DNA of 64,000 nucleotides, taken from Ardenticatenaceae bacterium (GTDB lineage: Bacteria; Chloroflexota; Anaerolineae; Promineifilales; Promineifilaceae). Below the pieces are notes generated by a model. It was not told the DNA's origin and did not search any database. It worked only from the letters and a program-made list of their open reading frames with translations. Of the stretch, positions 60,839-64,000 are shown one piece after another. The position numbers and the translations under genes were made by a program. The stretch covers positions 94,408 through 158,407 of the forward strand of contig WYBM01000069.1 in the NCBI GenBank assembly GCA_011525915.1, in the 5' to 3' direction. Positions within the stretch are counted from its first letter, which is position 1. Every line of letters starts with the position of its first letter.

Positions 60839-61441
60839 ATGAATAACAACCCACTGCTGCAGCTGTTTACCAGCTTCCCCCCCGGTTTGCAAAGCGTTCT
60901 GGCGCTGTACGGGTTTATGCTGGTCATGCGGCTGATTGATTGGATCATTTTCCGAGACAGCCTGGTGAGCCGGCTTGGTTTATGGGGGCTGCGTTCCCGC
61001 CACGGCAACCGGGCGCTGGCCTGGCCTTTAAACCACTTTATTCATGTTAGCTGGCAGCATTTATGGGGGAACACCCTTCCCTGGCTGATCATGGGGAGTA
61101 TCATTGCCTTGCCTGATCCGCAAGCATTTGTGGTAGCCACGGCCGTGATCATGATGCTGGTAGATGTAGGTGTCTGGCTATTTGAAGCCCGCAACGGGGC
61201 CACTGTCGGCGCCAGTGGGCTGGTGATGGGGTTTTTTGGCTTTATCTTGCTGCGTGGCTTTTTCACCAGAGAGTCCACGGCCGTGATCATTGCCCTGGTG
61301 GTGTTAGCCTTTTACTATGGTTTATTGCATGTGGTTTTTATTCCCAAAAAAGGGCCGGTTTCAAATGTAGGTCACTTTTTTGGGTTTGTGGGCGGCGTAG
61401 CCGGCGCCTGGTTATGGTCGCTCATAGAGCAGCCATTTTAA
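60839..61441 (+). CDS. Rhomboid-family intramembrane serine protease
   Basis: The 200-residue protein has about six helices. The catalytic Ser126 sits in G-A-S-G (124-127) and His179 in NVGHFFGFVGG. H74 and N78 in the loop-2 stretch HVSWQHLWGN complete the usual set. Such proteases cut membrane proteins within the bilayer. It shares the operon with the small four-helix protein. It overlaps the convergent methyltransferase by 20 bp. The start is tentative since no strong ribosome-binding site is seen. Confidence 0.9.
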   Translation: MNNNPLLQLFTSFPPGLQSVLALYGFMLVMRLIDWIIFRDSLVSRLGLWGLRSRHGNRALAWPLNHFIHVSWQHLWGNTLPWLIMGSIIALPDPQAFVVATAVIMMLVDVGVWLFEARNGATVGASGLVMGFFGFILLRGFFTRESTAVIIALVVLAFYYGLLHVVFIPKKGPVSNVGHFFGFVGGVAGAWLWSLIEQPF

Positions 61442-62282
61442 TCATCGGAAGCCGGCCCAAGAAATCCAGTTGATGAGCCACGTAGACCAGTTCGCCACGG
61501 TCAATCTGGGCGTGACGTTTGGCTATCCACGCATTAAACCGGGCTTTGTTCAGCTCTGGTCGTTTGTGCAGGGCACCGTGCATGGTGTGGAGGATGAAGT
61601 GTAAAAAGTATGCCTCATCGGCCGGGTATCCGTGCTCGCCAGCAAAAACCACCCAATCAGAGCTGCCCGCGGCCAGAATGTCGGCCCCGGCCTTCCGCAA
61701 GTAGGGAAATAAGTGGCGGCCGCTGCGGCTGTCCCCAGAGGGTTGGCCGTTGGTCAGACGCTCGTCCATCGTCTGATGGTAAAGCTGCTCGATAAGCGCG
61801 TCAAAAGCGGGATCGATGGCCGGCTGCAGGATGGTGGCCCCGTCAAAGTTGAGGCTGAAGTAGAAGATGCCCCCCGGTTTAAGCAAGGAAAACAACAGCG
61901 GCAGCGCCGTGGGAATATCTAGCAAGTCCAAGAAGGCGTGGGCCACAAGAACATCCCAGGCTTGACGGCCGTGTACCCGGGCTGCAAACTCAAACACATC
62001 TGCCGTTTCCAGTTCCACGTGCAGGGTGGGTGTCAATGAGGCCATGCGCTGCCGGGCAGCGGCGATATTGGGGGGGTGATTATCTACGGCTGTGTACCTG
62101 CCGCAATTTATGAACCCTTGTTCAACCAGGCGTTCAATCATCGTACCAATGCCCGCCCCCACTTCAATAACGGCTGGTGCCGGTGGCAGAAGCGCCTTAA
62201 AAGCGCGCCAGACATCCTTGTTAAGGGCCCGGTCATCTACCGTTTTTTTGGCCGCCAGATAACGTGTGAAATCGTACACCAT
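61422..62282 (-). CDS. Class I SAM-dependent methyltransferase (pterin/GT operon)
   Basis: The 286-residue protein has motif I VIEVGAGIGTMIERL, then TAVDNHPPNI (acidic loop) and later LLKPGGIFYFSLNFDG. The start is the ATG at 62282, 18 bp after the GT4 stop. An in-frame longer start would overlap the GT4 gene. It is the third gene of a tight operon with the PTPS homologue and a glycosyltransferase. The substrate is unknown; a glycosylated pterin is a guess from context. It converges with the rhomboid gene. Confidence 0.85.
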   Translation of the reverse strand: MVYDFTRYLAAKKTVDDRALNKDVWRAFKALLPPAPAVIEVGAGIGTMIERLVEQGFINCGRYTAVDNHPPNIAAARQRMASLTPTLHVELETADVFEFAARVHGRQAWDVLVAHAFLDLLDIPTALPLLFSLLKPGGIFYFSLNFDGATILQPAIDPAFDALIEQLYHQTMDERLTNGQPSGDSRSGRHLFPYLRKAGADILAAGSSDWVVFAGEHGYPADEAYFLHFILHTMHGALHKRPELNKARFNAWIAKRHAQIDRGELVYVAHQLDFLGRLPMIKMAAL

Positions 62283-62299
62283 ACGCACTTCACCCAATC

Positions 62300-63373
62300 T
62301 TACCCGCTTGCCGCAGGCGTTATTTCCTGAAGAAACATTCTCACCGTGGCCATGCTTTCTTCCCAGGTTGGGTGCCGCAAAAATCGCTGCCGGGCGGCTA
62401 ATCCCATACAAGCCAACTGCTCACGTGCCTGGTGCAGGCGGTGAATGGTTTGGGCCAATACGGCCGTGTCTGCCCCATCAACAATATACCCATCTTTACC
62501 CTCGGTGATAATCTCCCTGGCAGCGCCGCCGGCGGCACCGACAGCCGGCAGCCCAAAGCCCATACCCTCCAGATAGACAATGCCGAACCCTTCATAGTGC
62601 GAGGGCACCACCAGCAGGTGACTGTGGCACAGCCACGCTGCCAGGGCTTCATCTGGCAGCATGCCATGCAGGGTAACCTGGGCCGGCAGACGGACCTGAA
62701 TGTGACGTGTGTAGGCCGGCGACACGGCCGTGTTTCCCACGACCTCTAACCGCCAATCCGTTGATGGTAATTGACATAACGCATCGATCAATGTATGTAA
62801 CCCTTTGCGAGGGATAAGATTACCCACAAACAGCAGCCGCAGCGGACCTGGTTCATGGGCGCGGCGAATGATGGCGGCATTGGTCATCAGCGGGGGCCAT
62901 CTGTCACCACCAGGGTAAGCCACCGTACACGGCCGTGAGCCGACCAGTTTTTCCACTTCCTGCCGTGTTGTCTGGCTGTTAAATACAAAGCCGGCCACTG
63001 AGTGCAAATAGGCGCGCTCCACCCGGCGGTACAGCGCCATGGGCCAGCGGGGATGCGCTTCACAAAGGCGCAGGTGGTGCACAATGCTAACAATGGGGTA
63101 GGCCGCACGCCGTTTCAGCCAACGGTTCAGCCAGAAGAGAGAGGGATGGTTAAGCTCATCTTGCAGCAGCACGTCAAAATCAGCCGCCACCAGGGTATGC
63201 CACAGGCGGCGCGAGACGTTGTGGGCCAGGTGACGGCCGTACCCCTGCCATGGCCATGACAACACCGTCACTTCATCACCACAGGCGCGTAAATGGGCCA
63301 CCAGTTTCCGATCATAAAGGTAACCGCCGGAAACAGTGTCCAGCGCGCCGTAAATGATAAGCCCTACCTTCAT
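62300..63373 (-). CDS. GT4-family glycosyltransferase
   Basis: The 357-residue GT-B enzyme has the GT4 signature SHYEGFGIVYLEGMGFGLPAV (the E-x7-E motif) and LLFVGNLIPRKGLHTLIDAL. GGYLYDRKLVAHL is the acceptor-side start. It transfers a sugar from a nucleotide donor. It lies 5 bp after the PTPS homologue and 18 bp before the methyltransferase, so the three are surely an operon. In cyanobacteria a GT4-like enzyme glucosylates tetrahydrobiopterin, a precedent for pterin acceptors. That link here is inference. Confidence 0.92.
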   Translation of the reverse strand: MKVGLIIYGALDTVSGGYLYDRKLVAHLRACGDEVTVLSWPWQGYGRHLAHNVSRRLWHTLVAADFDVLLQDELNHPSLFWLNRWLKRRAAYPIVSIVHHLRLCEAHPRWPMALYRRVERAYLHSVAGFVFNSQTTRQEVEKLVGSRPCTVAYPGGDRWPPLMTNAAIIRRAHEPGPLRLLFVGNLIPRKGLHTLIDALCQLPSTDWRLEVVGNTAVSPAYTRHIQVRLPAQVTLHGMLPDEALAAWLCHSHLLVVPSHYEGFGIVYLEGMGFGLPAVGAAGGAAREIITEGKDGYIVDGADTAVLAQTIHRLHQAREQLACMGLAARQRFLRHPTWEESMATVRMFLQEITPAASG

Positions 63374-63378
63374 AGCCG

Positions 63379-63780
63379 TTACCGCTCAGCCCCCAGTGAC
63401 CGACCTACTGAGCAGCGAAAAGAAGCCCAGGCGATCTCATTTTCCCACAGCCTGACGCTGACGGCCGTGAGCGTTTCCGCCTGGATGCGTTCGACCATGT
63501 GTTGACAAAAGATACGGGCAAAATGCTCGATACTGGGGTTTAACCCTGTAAATTCAGGTAAATCATTGAGGGTCTTGTCACGGTAATGGTTGACCAATGC
63601 TTCCAGGTGATTTTCAATGTCCACAATATCCACCAGGTAGCCGTGAGCGTCCAACGTTTCACCATGCAGCTGCACTTCAACAACGTAATGATGCGAATGC
63701 CATCTGTTTTCGGCACCCCAATCGCCGCCGATCAAAAAATGTTGGGCCACAAAGTCACGTTTAACCGCCACGGTATACAT
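63379..63780 (-). CDS. 6-pyruvoyl-tetrahydropterin synthase / QueD homologue lacking the usual Cys
   Basis: The 133-residue protein has the PTPS/QueD fold and zinc triad H14, H28 and H30 (AQHF and HSHHY). The catalytic Cys that normally precedes the LHGHNY motif by a few residues is absent: the stretch reads GAENRWHSHHY. The later Glu and His residues are partly kept. It therefore may do a different reaction. It is the first gene of the operon with GT4 and the methyltransferase. GGAGATAA precedes the ATG. The true substrate is likely a dihydroneopterin-type compound, but unproven. Confidence 0.85.
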   Translation of the reverse strand: MYTVAVKRDFVAQHFLIGGDWGAENRWHSHHYVVEVQLHGETLDAHGYLVDIVDIENHLEALVNHYRDKTLNDLPEFTGLNPSIEHFARIFCQHMVERIQAETLTAVSVRLWENEIAWASFRCSVGRSLGAER

Positions 63781-64000
63781 AGTTTATCTCCTGAAATGGA
63801 GGTACGGATGCCGCTAATGAATGAACAGAGCACACTAATACCAGTTTTCAGTCATTAGTGTACAGGTTTCAGTTGGACCCGGCCAGATAAAAGGTTACAC
63901 ATTTGGGAAGCAATAAACCGTCATACACCAACACTTTCCGCACTGGATTCAAACGCACATAAACGGCCGAAATTTGCTCGCAAAAAACCCTAATTTTTCA
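63781..64000. other. Upstream region of the pterin operon with repeat fragment
   Basis: A fragment of the dispersed repeat lies at about 63836-63876 (CCAGTTTTCAGTCATTAGTG). No gene is visible to the window end. The promoter of the minus-strand operon should be here, but I see no convincing -35/-10 pair. Confidence 0.45.

Larger units (their letters stand above)
1..64000. repeat. Highly iterated palindrome ACGGCCGT across the window
   Basis: The octamer ACGGCCGT, most often as CACGGCCGTG, occurs throughout. I counted a little over 100 copies by eye, for example at about 437, 1213, 13238, 13252, 23529, 45424 and 63462. Base composition alone predicts one or two in 64 kb. Most copies are inside genes, often read in frame as Thr-Ala-Val. 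A few are intergenic, as at the centre of the 37264-37293 palindrome. This resembles the HIP1 octamer of cyanobacteria in behaviour, not in sequence. Its function is unknown. Confidence 0.9.

Noticed and set aside
1..64000. tRNA, rRNA, CRISPR array, prophage or IS transposase
   Set aside because: No tRNA T-arm signature, rRNA segment, regularly spaced repeat or transposase gene could be found by eye.

Overview
The window reads as a chromosomal segment of an uncultured-type Chloroflexota bacterium (Anaerolineae/Caldilineae-like). This is an inference from gene content and style: TP-rich lipoproteins, many STAND/NACHT NTPases, NiSOD with SodX, LivKHMGF, an FHA-OmpR regulator beside a Ser/Thr kinase, and a C-terminal YLPIVVK-type tail on a secreted protein. 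The DNA is moderately GC-rich. I see no rRNA, tRNA, CRISPR array, phage or transposase. The most pervasive signal is the palindrome ACGGCCGT, seen a little over 100 times by eye where about 1-2 are expected.

Layout. 0-1 kb: on the minus strand a SAM-I riboswitch with its terminator leads a DUF4259 gene and the 5' part of metH. 1-3.6 kb: a pair of zinc-ribbon membrane proteins. 3.5-7 kb: a TetR gene with a 40-bp perfect palindromic operator, a macrolide/sterol-type glycosyltransferase, and a serine beta-lactamase-like hydrolase. 7-13.4 kb: a cNMP-binding protein, a lipoprotein, a VCBS/FG-GAP secreted protein, an M42 peptidase, and sodN-sodX. 13.5-17.2 kb: a 7Fe ferredoxin, an aspartase/fumarase, a cupredoxin, a JAMM protease and a PlsY-like acyltransferase. 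17.3-26.7 kb: a fused dual solute-binding protein, then an ornithine-cyclodeaminase-family gene downstream of a complete branched-chain amino-acid ABC operon. 26.9-31.4 kb: phoU, an MBL-fold hydrolase, a NERD-like protein, and plsX-fabF.

31.5-33.6 kb is an arsenic operon (arsR, arsM, second methyltransferase) with matching operators before arsR and arsM. 33.5-40.8 kb holds two large HTH-bearing NTPases (STAND-TPR and NACHT-transmembrane) flanking two secreted proteins and copies of a dispersed repeat; it looks like an accessory or defence-like region. 41-48.6 kb is a DUF2157-DUF4401-GDYXXLXY operon followed by a giant polytopic zinc-ribbon protein. 48.6-53.4 kb is a glyoxylate shunt module: a RamB/ScfR-type regulator divergent from aceB-aceA, with paired palindromic operators around a good promoter.

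53.5-61.4 kb: a secreted glycoside-hydrolase-like protein, an FHA-winged-helix regulator, a membrane Ser/Thr kinase, membrane proteins, a membrane DnaJ, a flippase-like UPF0104 protein and a rhomboid. Triplets of 11-bp direct repeats (GTTAGCC type) precede the kinase gene and the next membrane-protein gene and may be the regulator's binding sites. 61.4-63.8 kb: a tight operon of a PTPS/QueD homologue lacking the usual catalytic cysteine, a GT4 glycosyltransferase and a methyltransferase, which suggests a modified-pterin pathway.
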